Assembly (NCBI RefSeq): GCF_004349195.1
Contig: NZ_SMLG01000017.1
Location: 1-34,174 of the forward strand
From: Flavobacterium rhamnosiphilum
GTDB lineage: Bacteria; Bacteroidota; Bacteroidia; Flavobacteriales; Flavobacteriaceae
Length of the DNA: 34,174 nt
Direction: 5' to 3'
Of this stretch, positions 25,507 through 34,098 are shown one piece after another. The notes beneath the pieces were generated by a model. That model saw only the letters and a program-made list of their open reading frames with translations, did not search any database and was not told where the DNA came from. Every line of letters begins with the position of its first letter. The first letter of the stretch is position 1. The translations under genes were made by a program, and so were the position numbers.

Positions 25507-26802
25507 TTATAATCTCCAGTAGTTTTTAAACTCTTTTGGGTTCTTCATCCCTTTTATATCAAACATGTAAATTTCATCCTTAGACAATTTTTGAAAATCT
25601 TCTGTAGTCATTTGAATATATTCATTATGTCCTACTGCCAATACTATAATATCATATAATCCCACAGGTTCTTCAATCAATGTAATTCCATATTCATGAG
25701 CCAATTCATTAGGACATCCATGCGGGTCAATAACATGGACATGGATAGAATAATCCATTAACTCTTTCACTAAATCAACCACTTTCGAATTTCTGATATC
25801 TGAAACATCTTCTTTGAAAGTAATACCCATAACCAAAACCTTAGCTTTTCCGGGATTTTTATCTTGTTCAATTAAAGCTTGAACAATTCTTTTAGCAATA
25901 AAACTTGGTATGAAATCATTCACTCTTCTTCCGGCTGCAATCACCTGTGGATCTATCCCTAACTGCTTAGCCTTGTGCATTAAATAAAAAGGATCAACAC
26001 TAATACAGTGCCCTCCTACTAATCCCGGTTGGTATTTATGGAAATTCCATTTGGTTCCTGCTGCTTCAATAACAGCCTTGGTATCAATACCCATTTTGTC
26101 AAAAATGATTGCCAATTCATTCATCAAGGAGATATTGATATCTCGCTGTGTATTTTCAATAACCTTAGCTGCTTCAGCAACCTTTATCGATTCGGCTTTA
26201 TGCAACCCTGCTTTGATGATTGAACCATATACTTCAGAAATCACTTCTAAAGCCTCATCATCATTACCAGAAACTATTTTTAATATATTAGTCAAGGTTT
26301 TCACTTTATCTCCGGGAACAATCCGTTCTGGACTGTAGCCAAATTTAAAATCAACACCACCTTCTAATCCAGAAATGCTTTCTAATATGGGGATACAATC
26401 CTCTTCGGTACAACCAGGATAGACTGTAGATTCATAAACGACATAATCACCTTTTTTTAATGCTGAAGCAACACTTCTAGAAGCTCCTAACAACGGATTC
26501 AAATTAGGCACCTTATTTTCATCTATATCTGTAGGCACGCCCACTATATGAAAATGAGCCTTCTTCAAATCCTCCACATCAGCAGTAAAAGTAATATCAC
26601 ATCCATCGAAAGCGTTAGAGTCTAACTCTTTTGACGGATCAATTCCTTTTTTCATTAACTCCACTCGAGCTGAATTGATATCAAATCCGATAACTTTAAA
26701 ATATTTAGCAAACTCTAGAGCAAGTGGCAAGCCTACATAACCTAAACCAGTAACCGAAATAATTTTTTCTTTATTTATAAATGAATCGAATAATTTTGAC
26801 AT
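25507..26802 (-). CDS. wbpA: UDP-N-acetylglucosamine 6-dehydrogenase (WbpA/TviB-type)
   Basis: The 431-residue UDP-sugar dehydrogenase oxidises C6 of a UDP-HexNAc to the uronic acid in two NAD-dependent steps. TGLGYVGLPLA (18-28) binds NAD, ESTVYPG (124-130) is conserved, and Cys266 in LVGGHCISVDP is the catalytic cysteine. Position at the head of the wbp operon favours UDP-GlcNAc as substrate. It is a paralogue of the protein at 32196-33482, of similar length and motif order. Between it and the Wzz gene lies an 85-base gap with no obvious promoter. Confidence 0.94.
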   Translation of the reverse strand: MSKLFDSFINKEKIISVTGLGYVGLPLALEFAKYFKVIGFDINSARVELMKKGIDPSKELDSNAFDGCDITFTADVEDLKKAHFHIVGVPTDIDENKVPNLNPLLGASRSVASALKKGDYVVYESTVYPGCTEEDCIPILESISGLEGGVDFKFGYSPERIVPGDKVKTLTNILKIVSGNDDEALEVISEVYGSIIKAGLHKAESIKVAEAAKVIENTQRDINISLMNELAIIFDKMGIDTKAVIEAAGTKWNFHKYQPGLVGGHCISVDPFYLMHKAKQLGIDPQVIAAGRRVNDFIPSFIAKRIVQALIEQDKNPGKAKVLVMGITFKEDVSDIRNSKVVDLVKELMDYSIHVHVIDPHGCPNELAHEYGITLIEEPVGLYDIIVLAVGHNEYIQMTTEDFQKLSKDEIYMFDIKGMKNPKEFKNYWRL

Positions 26803-26887
26803 AATAATCTTATATTTTTTTATGTATATGCTTTTAAATTTTATCTATTTTTGAATGATCTTTGTTTCTTTCAAAATAGATCTATGG

Positions 26888-27958
26888 CTACCCTAAACTA
26901 ATAGTACTGTATATCCTCCTAAAAACAAGACCTAATACTGTTACAAAACTTAGAAGAAAACCACCTATCTTTATTCCTTTAGCCTTCCCAAATTTTTCTT
27001 TCTTTAAAGGCAAAATCGGCTTATCAATCACCTGAATCAAAGGCGTTTCTTTACGCAAAGTCACTTTCGCCAATTCACTTTGCTTAACCAATTCGGTTAA
27101 GATAGCAGTATTCGCTTGCACATCCACCTGGCGGCGGGCAGAAGGCGCACGGCGCACATTCAAAGCAGGGTTCAAATTGAAGGTATTGTCATTGGCGACC
27201 GCAACACCCGTAATGGCTCCATTCAATTCTCCACGGATAGAATCGGTCTGTTTTTGTAAAATAGCCATATTCATTCTAGCCTTTTTGCTTTTGGTGAAGA
27301 TATAAAAGTCGGATACTTGTTTGACTAGGGCTTCAGTGAAATATTTGGCAAACAATTCATTAGTAGAATTAACATCTATGTTAATAATAGCAATCTTTTT
27401 GTCTTTTTGAGCAACGGACAATCCGGTTTTGGACAAATCTTGATATACCACACCCAAAATACTGTCGTGTACTCGGGTAAAATAGGTGCGTTTAGTTTCC
27501 GGTAAAAATTGGATACTTTTCAATTTTGGTATGTTATTCCATTTTTCCCTCCAGCCCTGATTTTGTATATACATCTCCGCCAGAGAAATGGTCTTTCCAT
27601 TTACAACAACAGGACTCATCAAGGTCTGTTCCACCATCGATCGGGACTTAAACAACTCAGTCAAGTTAGATCCGGTAAAGATACTGCCTCCGCCCCCGCC
27701 AAGATCCAAACCAAGTGAACTTGCTAGGCCCAAAGCACCACCTAATCCACCGCCTGACTTCTCATCTTCTAGTGCAAAGGATAGTGTTGCGGTGTAAACT
27801 GGCTTTTTACTAAAAGAATAGGCTAATCCCAAACCTGCCCCTATGATTCCTGCCAAAACAATAATTTTCCATTGTGACAGCAAATAGGCATACCATTCCT
27901 TGGCTTTTTCCAGTAATTCTTTTAAAGATATTTCGTCGTTGGGTATTTGTTCGTTCAT
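26888..27958 (-). CDS. wzz: Polysaccharide chain-length regulator (Wzz/PCP family)
   Basis: The 356-residue protein has two membrane segments: WKIIVLAGIIGAGLGLAYSF near the N-terminus and IGGFLLSFVTVLGLVF near the C-terminus, with the large periplasmic domain between. A proline-rich VIDKPILPLKKEK before the second segment is the family mark. Glycine-rich LGGALGLASSLGLDLGGG lies in the periplasmic part. It has no fused tyrosine-kinase domain and no separate kinase is in the window. I chose the ATG at 27958 (MNEQIPND); the longer frame begins with GTG at 28000, at the very edge of a repeat element. Confidence 0.9.
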   Translation of the reverse strand: MNEQIPNDEISLKELLEKAKEWYAYLLSQWKIIVLAGIIGAGLGLAYSFSKKPVYTATLSFALEDEKSGGGLGGALGLASSLGLDLGGGGGSIFTGSNLTELFKSRSMVEQTLMSPVVVNGKTISLAEMYIQNQGWREKWNNIPKLKSIQFLPETKRTYFTRVHDSILGVVYQDLSKTGLSVAQKDKKIAIINIDVNSTNELFAKYFTEALVKQVSDFYIFTKSKKARMNMAILQKQTDSIRGELNGAITGVAVANDNTFNLNPALNVRRAPSARRQVDVQANTAILTELVKQSELAKVTLRKETPLIQVIDKPILPLKKEKFGKAKGIKIGGFLLSFVTVLGLVFRRIYSTISLG

Positions 27959-28300
27959 TTTCGTATATCCATTTTCGGTTTTTTGTTTTTCTATCGTCAC
28001 TTCGAGGTGTAATTTTTATTCTAAAAAAAAGCAATATAAAATGACATTCCTTGTGTCACCCTGAGCGCAGTCGAAGGGCTACATAATAAAAAACGTCATT
28101 GGTAGTGATTTTATAAATTAGCGACAGCGTTTTATAATCCCGACGCTTCGGGAGTATCGAGAAGTCGCCTATCGATTTTTCATTTGCCTCCCTTTAAAAT
28201 TAATCCCAACATCCTCCTTCTTGGGCTCCCTTTAGGGCTGGGACAAAACCAAGAACACCATTAAACCCTTTAGGGCTGGGGCAAAACAAATGAAAATTAT
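27959..28300. other. Intergenic region between the Wza and Wzz genes
   Basis: About 340 bases with no supported gene. They hold a full-length TTCGAG...CGAGAA element (27999-28166) and two tandem pieces of the CCCTTTAGGGCTGGG repeat (about 28209-28235 and 28266-28290) without their AATTTTCG arms. Confidence 0.7.
27999..28166. repeat. Interspersed element, TTCGAG...CGAGAA family, copy 2
   Basis: It matches copy 1 (3458-3611) over most of its length. The ends are ACTTC and GAAGT. Near the 3' part it carries an extra hairpin, CCCGACGCTTCGGGA (28139-28153), which copy 1 lacks. Confidence 0.8.
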
Positions 28301-30736
28301 CTACTTAAAAGCGGTCAAAAACAGCAAAGCTAAACTTGATATCACACTTCCTATTCCTACCCATTCTCCTGAAGTCATCTTTTTAACTTCGGGTTTTTCA
28401 GGCACTATAATTTGAGAACCTGGCTTCACTTTGGGATAGGATCTAATAAACAGGAATGAACTGGCTACTGCTGCTTTTCCATTAGGATAAATAATATAGG
28501 CTTTTTTCTTCCAACCTTTCGCATCTACTCCACCAACAGCATCCAAATAATAACCAAATGACTTTCCTTTATCATAAGGAATCTCCGAAGTCAACAATAC
28601 ATTCCCTGTCACCTTAACACCTTCGTTAAAAGTAGCTACTTCAATTTCATCACCGGGAAATAAAGTCACATTGGTGCTGCTATTTTGGTTTTTAACAATA
28701 GATTTCCAATCTACGGGTATGGTGGCAAATTTTAAATCTTCCTTCAATTTTTTGGTCAATTTCTTTTGGATACTGTCTTTGGTACCCAAATTCAAATCTA
28801 CGCTTTCTACCGCTTCAATTTGTTTCGCTTGAATTGGTCTTTTGATTTTAACGCCTTCTACATTCGCCAAAGAAGTCAAACCACCAGCCCGTTGTACTAC
28901 ATCATACACTTTGTCTTTTTTATTGGCTAAAACATATTTCCCGGCATAATTCACGGCACCACTTATGGTAACCATTTCGGGTTTATCATAAACCGCCATT
29001 TTACGGATATTCACCACATCAAAAGGTTGCAATTCAAAATTTTTCAACTGCTCATTATTATTGGCCGTAATTTCTATGTTAAACAATTCCGCTTTATTAG
29101 GATTCGTGTCATCTATTTCCTCAGATTGAATCATTCGTGCCACTTCCACTCTTTTTGAAGCTGAACCCGTTAATCCGCCAGCCTGCACCAATAAATCATT
29201 CAAGGTCAAGTTCGGATGATAATCATAAATTCCAGGCTTTTTAATTTCGCCGTCGATCGTTATTTTGTATTCTTCAACGAAATCTAAAATAGAATAAACG
29301 GTTACGATATCTTCTTTTTTCAAAGCGATATCAGCCTCAAGATCTCCCTTCAAAGCTTTAGCCAAATTCACGTTGACGATTTCCGTAGTCAAGTCTGATT
29401 GTAATCTAATGATTCTGGCTCTGTTACTATAAGCATCTTCTTTTAATCCATCGGCTTTTGCAATCAAATCGGAAATCCGCATGCCTTCGTAAAAAGAATA
29501 GGTATCCGGTCTAAAAACGGCACCATCAATCTTGATGCGATTTTCGAATCGGTTTAAAATTTTAGTCACTCGGAATACATCCCCGGATAAAGGGGTGTAG
29601 CTGGTAAACTCTGACGCTTTTATGTCTCGTACTTTAAATTCTTTATCCGTTTTCTGCAATACATTTACGGATGCAGTGTAAGCAAACTCATTAAATCCTG
29701 AGGCAAAAGACAACAAATCAGTAAAGGTCTCTCCCGCTTTCATTTCAAAAATACCCGGACGTTTAACCTGTCCTTCAACAGTCACTCGCTGATTATAGGC
29801 TGGTATTCGAATAACATCATTGTCTTTTAACCCAACATTGTCAGATTGATCTCCATTAACCAAAAAATTATAAATATCTACTTTAGTAAGCACTTTGTTG
29901 TTTCGTATCAATTCAATATTTCTATAACTGCCATTTTTCCCGGGTCCTCCGCCTAAAAACAACGCATTATAAACCGTTGCCAAAGAAGAAATAGAATAGT
30001 TTCCTGGTTGTTTACTGCCGATCAAAGTTACTTTAATCGTTCTGATACGAGTCAGATTAACACTTACCTGTGATTGTCCTGATCGTACGGTACTGTAAAC
30101 ACCTGCAATCGCATTTCTGATTTTTTGGGTCGCAGCCTCGATAGTCATTCCGGAAACAGGGATTTGACCCACATATTGAATCGTTACTTTTCCTTCAACG
30201 CTCACTGGGATACTGGCATTAAATTCCTGAACGCCATAAACGCTGACTTGCAATTCATCACCAGGTCCTAAAATATAATTGACAGGTGTGGCCAATTTCA
30301 AATTAGGCTCAAAATTCAAAGTTGGATTATCAAACAGTTCTGAACCAAAAACCAGTGCATTAATCGAATCCTTAACTTTAGTATTGACAATCTTTTCCTG
30401 TTTTCTTCCAAATTCCTTCTCTAATCCTTTGTCTTTATCCTCATCGTCACGATCCTTTTTAACCACATCGGTTTTGGTCGCTTGCATCGCAAGGCGTTCC
30501 TTTAATTTTGCAAATTCGCTGGCAGACATTCCTTTTGCCAAAGCCATAGGCTCCGCCTGCTCAATAGTCACATTATTGGTTAGCAACTGTGCTTTTATTT
30601 TTGCAATATCACTATCCGATAAATAATCCACTTTTAAGGTACTCAAATCGGAGCTTTTTAACAAGTCCTGCGCTAATACTTGTGAAGATTGAAAAAGAGC
30701 AAACAACAATAAAACGGCAGTAATTATTTTTTTCAT
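28301..30736 (-). CDS. Polysaccharide export protein with several SLBB domains (Wza-like)
   Basis: The 811-residue protein has a signal peptide (MKKIITAVLLLFALFQ... ending VLAQ). A charged, probably coiled stretch follows (about 80-115, DVVKKDRDDEDKDKG). The Poly_export domain begins near YILGPGDELQVSVYG (154-168), and several SLBB repeats follow, seen as VTVEGQVKRPGIF, KIDGAVFRPDTY, ITIDGEIKKPGIYDY and VTISGAVNYAGKY. A single membrane segment is near the C-terminus (WVGIGSVISSLALLFLTAF). It would form the periplasmic and outer-membrane exit channel together with the Wzz protein. It is much longer than E. coli Wza, as is common in Bacteroidota. Confidence 0.93.
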   Translation of the reverse strand: MKKIITAVLLLFALFQSSQVLAQDLLKSSDLSTLKVDYLSDSDIAKIKAQLLTNNVTIEQAEPMALAKGMSASEFAKLKERLAMQATKTDVVKKDRDDEDKDKGLEKEFGRKQEKIVNTKVKDSINALVFGSELFDNPTLNFEPNLKLATPVNYILGPGDELQVSVYGVQEFNASIPVSVEGKVTIQYVGQIPVSGMTIEAATQKIRNAIAGVYSTVRSGQSQVSVNLTRIRTIKVTLIGSKQPGNYSISSLATVYNALFLGGGPGKNGSYRNIELIRNNKVLTKVDIYNFLVNGDQSDNVGLKDNDVIRIPAYNQRVTVEGQVKRPGIFEMKAGETFTDLLSFASGFNEFAYTASVNVLQKTDKEFKVRDIKASEFTSYTPLSGDVFRVTKILNRFENRIKIDGAVFRPDTYSFYEGMRISDLIAKADGLKEDAYSNRARIIRLQSDLTTEIVNVNLAKALKGDLEADIALKKEDIVTVYSILDFVEEYKITIDGEIKKPGIYDYHPNLTLNDLLVQAGGLTGSASKRVEVARMIQSEEIDDTNPNKAELFNIEITANNNEQLKNFELQPFDVVNIRKMAVYDKPEMVTISGAVNYAGKYVLANKKDKVYDVVQRAGGLTSLANVEGVKIKRPIQAKQIEAVESVDLNLGTKDSIQKKLTKKLKEDLKFATIPVDWKSIVKNQNSSTNVTLFPGDEIEVATFNEGVKVTGNVLLTSEIPYDKGKSFGYYLDAVGGVDAKGWKKKAYIIYPNGKAAVASSFLFIRSYPKVKPGSQIIVPEKPEVKKMTSGEWVGIGSVISSLALLFLTAFK

Positions 30737-30762
30737 AAGTAATTTATAATAATGTGTATTAT

Positions 30763-30904
30763 GACTGTCCGCTAAGCGGACTAAATTTCTTTTCAGCCAC
30801 AGATTAAAAAGATTTTCACAGATTTTTTTCAGTAATCTGTTTATTTTTTTTTAAATCCGTGAAAATCCGTGAAATCTGTGGCTGAAATAATCAATTGGTA
30901 CTAG
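30763..30904. repeat. Inverted-repeat element upstream of the export gene
   Basis: A small hairpin, GTCCGC-TAA-GCGGAC (30767-30781), is followed by a large one with perfect 15-bp arms, 30791-30805 and 30873-30887. The core is rich in ATCTGTGAAA/ATCCGTGAAA words. A related copy lies at 32074-32180. It begins 27 bases before the export gene start codon (30736), so it would be in its leader or between two messages. Confidence 0.75.
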
Positions 30905-31015
30905 TTAAGGATTATCATAATGTCTATTCTATTTTTTAATTTGAATGAGGGTAGCAATTAATCTTTTTTAAAACACATAAAGCTTTAAAAATTTGCGACT
31001 TGTAACTTTAGGGTT

Positions 31016-32023
31016 TTAATTTAACAAATCTGAATTTTCTCGTTCCAACTCATTATACACATTTTTAACATCTTGGGAATTATCTTTCTGAAGTATCAAA
31101 TTAGCAGTATCGGTATACACAAAAATAGTATTCTTAAGACCTACAAAAGCCGTATAAGTATTGGTCCCTATGACCATATTCCCATTTTTATCAACTGGAT
31201 GTCCTTTAGATACTAAATAATCATAAACCGATTCAAAAGAACCTAAATCAGACCATACAAATTTAGAAGACACCACTTTAATCTTCTTACTTCTTTCCAG
31301 TACTGCATAATCGATACTGATAGAGGGAATTTCAAGCGATAGTGCTAAATCTAAAGTGCCATTGGTATTGTTATCCCAAGCAATTTTAGATTTTTCATAT
31401 ACTTCGGGATGAAATAATTTCAATTCTTCCAGAAACACTCCTGCTTTAAAACAAAACATACCACTATTCCATAGAAAATTTCCTTTCGCTATAAAATCTC
31501 GGGCAGAAACCTGATTTGGTTTTTCACGAAAAGAGATAACATCATCCCCTTTGCGTTCAATATAACCATATCCCGTTTCCGGTTTAGTGGGAATAATCCC
31601 GAAAGTGACTATATAACCCTTCGAGGCTTTTTCAATTGCCTCATCAATTGCAAGTTTATAAGGCATCATATCATCTATAATATGATCGGAAGGAGTAACG
31701 ATTAAAATAGCATCCGGATGCGAAGCAAAAGCGGCAAAAGCTATTGCTGCTGCTGTATTTCTGGGAGTGGATTCAATAATATCAATATAGGGTGTATTCG
31801 ATTTTTGCATTACATCTTTACTGAGATGGCAATTATCAACATTACCCACTACCATAACTTTGTCGGCTATATTGCGGTTGCGATCCACAGTCATCTCAAA
31901 TAAGGATTTTCCATCAAATATGTTAAGATACTGTTTAGGCATACTTTTTCGTGATAGCGGCCACAACCTGCTACCAACTCCACCTGTTAAAATGACGTGT
32001 GTAATTGATTGTTTATTTTCCAT
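31016..32023 (-). CDS. manC: Mannose-1-phosphate guanylyltransferase
   Basis: The 335-residue nucleotidyltransferase makes GDP-mannose from mannose-1-phosphate and GTP. The N-terminal TGGVGSRLWPLSRKSMPKQY (14-33) is the pyrophosphorylase signature, with Thr-Gly-Gly and Gly-Ser in place of the common Ala-Gly-Gly and Gly-Thr. VTPSDH (about 129), REKP (about 170) and WSDLGSFES (about 258) also fit. It lacks the C-terminal isomerase domain of bifunctional ManC/AlgA proteins. No GDP-mannose dehydratase is in the window, so the product may be used directly or by genes elsewhere. Confidence 0.93.
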   Translation of the reverse strand: MENKQSITHVILTGGVGSRLWPLSRKSMPKQYLNIFDGKSLFEMTVDRNRNIADKVMVVGNVDNCHLSKDVMQKSNTPYIDIIESTPRNTAAAIAFAAFASHPDAILIVTPSDHIIDDMMPYKLAIDEAIEKASKGYIVTFGIIPTKPETGYGYIERKGDDVISFREKPNQVSARDFIAKGNFLWNSGMFCFKAGVFLEELKLFHPEVYEKSKIAWDNNTNGTLDLALSLEIPSISIDYAVLERSKKIKVVSSKFVWSDLGSFESVYDYLVSKGHPVDKNGNMVIGTNTYTAFVGLKNTIFVYTDTANLILQKDNSQDVKNVYNELERENSDLLN

Positions 32024-32073
32024 ACTTATTTTTAAATCTTTGCATTATAGCACCTTTTAATATAATCTTTTAT

Positions 32074-32180
32074 GACTGTCCGCAAAGCGGACCAGATTTC
32101 TTTTTAACAAACGGTTCGTTTTTTCTTTAATCTGTGAAAATCCGTAAAATCTGCGGCTAAAATAATCAACTGGTATTAGC
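32074..32180. repeat. Inverted-repeat element upstream of manC
   Basis: The hairpin GTCCGC-AAA-GCGGAC (32078-32092) has the same stem as 30767-30781 with a changed loop. The following part keeps AATCTGTGAAAATCCGT and TCTGCGGCTAAAATAATCAACTGG but has lost the left arm of the large hairpin seen at 30791. It lies 51 bases before the manC start. Confidence 0.75.
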
Positions 32181-32195
32181 AGCAGATAGTCACTT

Positions 32196-33482
32196 TTACA
32201 ATCTACCATCAACTCGATCTCCCAAAACACCTTTTACATCATAAAGCAAACTGGTTGTCTTTTGCAATTCTGACAAATCCAATTCCATAAACTGCCGGTG
32301 TGCTACACCTAAAACCACTGCATCAAATCGTTGATTGGGCACCACATTCGTAGTTAATAAACCATATTCGTGTTCAACCTCACTTGGACTGGCCAAAGGA
32401 TCATAAATCGTTACTGTAATTCCATAATCCGTTAAAGCAGCTATGACATCGACAATTTTAGTATTACGAACATCAGGGCAGTTTTCTTTGAAAGTAATTC
32501 CTAACATTAAAAGCGTTGCGCCATTAACCGAAATACCTTTCTTAATCATCAACTTTACCACTTGTGAAGCTACATAATCACCCATACTGTCATTTAACCG
32601 TCTTCCGGCCAAAATGATTTCAGGATGATATCCAAATTCTTGGGCACGTTGAGCCAAATAATAGGGGTCAACCCCGATGCAATGCCCTCCAACCAATCCA
32701 GGTTTAAAAGGCAAAAAATTCCATTTAGTACTCGCAGCTTCTAAAACGGCATGCGTATCTATATGCATCAAATTGAATATTTTAGCCAATTCGTTTACAA
32801 AAGCAATATTAATATCACGCTGGGAGTTTTCAATTACTTTAGCCGCTTCGGCAACTTTTATAGAAGGGGCTAAGTGTGTTCCGGCTGAGATGACAGATTT
32901 ATACAAATCATCTACTTTCTGTCCGATTTCTGGAGTAGAACCAGAAGTGACTTTTAAAATTTTATCAACGGTATGTTCTTTATCTCCTGGATTGATTCTT
33001 TCAGGGGAGTAACCTGCAAAAAAATCAACATTAAACGTTAATCCTGAAACCCGTTCTAAAACAGGTACACATTCCTCCTCAGTTACCCCGGGATAAACAG
33101 TAGATTCGTAAATGACGATATCTCCTTTTTTCAGAACGTTTCCTATGGCTTCACTTGACTTATATAAAGGAGTTAAATCAGGACGATTATTTTTATCCAC
33201 CGGAGTGGGAACGGTAACTATATAATAATTACAGTCCGCTATATCAGCTAAAACAGTGGTGCAATACAATCCAACTGCACCGCTCGCAGGTTCTTCTAAC
33301 AGTACTTTTTGCAAGGTGGCATCAGTTACTTCACAAGTGGTATCAGTACCCGATTGCAAGGATGCAACCCTGTCTTGATTAATGTCAAATCCTACAACAG
33401 CATATTTAGTGGCAAATAATCTGGCTAGTGGTAAACCCACATAACCCAAACCAATTACTGCTATTTTTATATTTGAACTCAT
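32196..33482 (-). CDS. UDP-N-acetylhexosamine 6-dehydrogenase (TviB/WbpO-type)
   Basis: The 428-residue UDP-sugar dehydrogenase has IGLGYVGLPLA (10-20), ESTVYPG (126-132), and the catalytic Cys268 in LVGGHCIGVDP. The length and motifs are like TviB/WbpO, which convert UDP-GlcNAc or UDP-GalNAc to the uronic acid. It is the first gene of the locus and has a promoter candidate with a leader of about 90 bases. It is paralogous to the wbpA product at 25507-26802, but not adjacent. Its substrate could be the same or a second hexosamine. Confidence 0.93.
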   Translation of the reverse strand: MSSNIKIAVIGLGYVGLPLARLFATKYAVVGFDINQDRVASLQSGTDTTCEVTDATLQKVLLEEPASGAVGLYCTTVLADIADCNYYIVTVPTPVDKNNRPDLTPLYKSSEAIGNVLKKGDIVIYESTVYPGVTEEECVPVLERVSGLTFNVDFFAGYSPERINPGDKEHTVDKILKVTSGSTPEIGQKVDDLYKSVISAGTHLAPSIKVAEAAKVIENSQRDINIAFVNELAKIFNLMHIDTHAVLEAASTKWNFLPFKPGLVGGHCIGVDPYYLAQRAQEFGYHPEIILAGRRLNDSMGDYVASQVVKLMIKKGISVNGATLLMLGITFKENCPDVRNTKIVDVIAALTDYGITVTIYDPLASPSEVEHEYGLLTTNVVPNQRFDAVVLGVAHRQFMELDLSELQKTTSLLYDVKGVLGDRVDGRL

Positions 33483-33581
33483 CTATTTAATCAATTTTAA
33501 TTAACTGTTGTTAATTTTAATCCACCGCTTCGCGATTCAAACTCACAGAATGAGTCGAAATCAGGGTGTTTTTTTTGTGTG

Positions 33582-33589
33582 CAAATATA
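33582..33589 (-). promoter_or_regulatory. Candidate promoter -7 element of the locus
   Basis: The minus strand reads TATATTTG, an exact TAnnTTTG match, about 100 bases before the first ATG (33482). No good TTG or TTTG is seen at the expected -33 spacing, so this is a half-match. The predicted leader holds three small hairpins. Confidence 0.5.
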
Positions 33590-34098
33590 GCTACAATAAA
33601 CTATTTATTTAAAATTAAAAATCCTCTTAAATCCAAAAACACGAATAAAAAGAATAAAAAACAGACAACCAACTAATAACCAATCAAAAGAAGGAAATGA
33701 ATTGCCCGTTTCTTTTTTTTAAAATCACCTAATTTAGTGATATCAAAAGTGCTAAAAAAGATGTATTCTAAGCAAGAATGCAACTTTAATACATAAAAAA
33801 GGAACCAAAAAATTAATACAATTGTACTTTAAGCATTAGAAATACTACCGCGAAAGATTTCTCAAAACCACAACACATCCCTATCTCGAAGCCCCAGCAC
33901 AGAGGTATTATTTTTATTGAGTTACTTACTTAAAATCACTCTTATTCTCTTAATCTCTTTGTTTATTAAAGTCCTGTATTTATTGACAAATCAAAAAACA
34001 ACTGCCTAAAATTTTTAGACTGTCTTTTTAGTAGTGTTTTTTCAATAGCAACACAATATTCTAAACCCGTTGGATACAATTATTCAAAACGTCATCAG

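Noticed and set aside
26051..26338. Open plus-strand frames opposite wbpA and the paralogous dehydrogenase
   Set aside because: They appear at the same place in both paralogues only because the sense protein is conserved there; no independent evidence for a gene.
26835..26887. Inverted repeat between the Wzz and wbpA genes considered as a terminator
   Set aside because: The stem is AT-only with mismatches, and no T-tract follows on the minus strand.
27810..28034. Open frame of 74 codons overlapping the start of the Wzz gene
   Set aside because: It lies in another frame of a well-supported gene, begins in a repeat element and has low-complexity charged residues with no recognisable domain.
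33738..33760. ATCAC...GTGAT near-palindrome as an operator
   Set aside because: The arms are only 5 bp, in AT-rich DNA, and it lies more than 140 bases from the promoter candidate.
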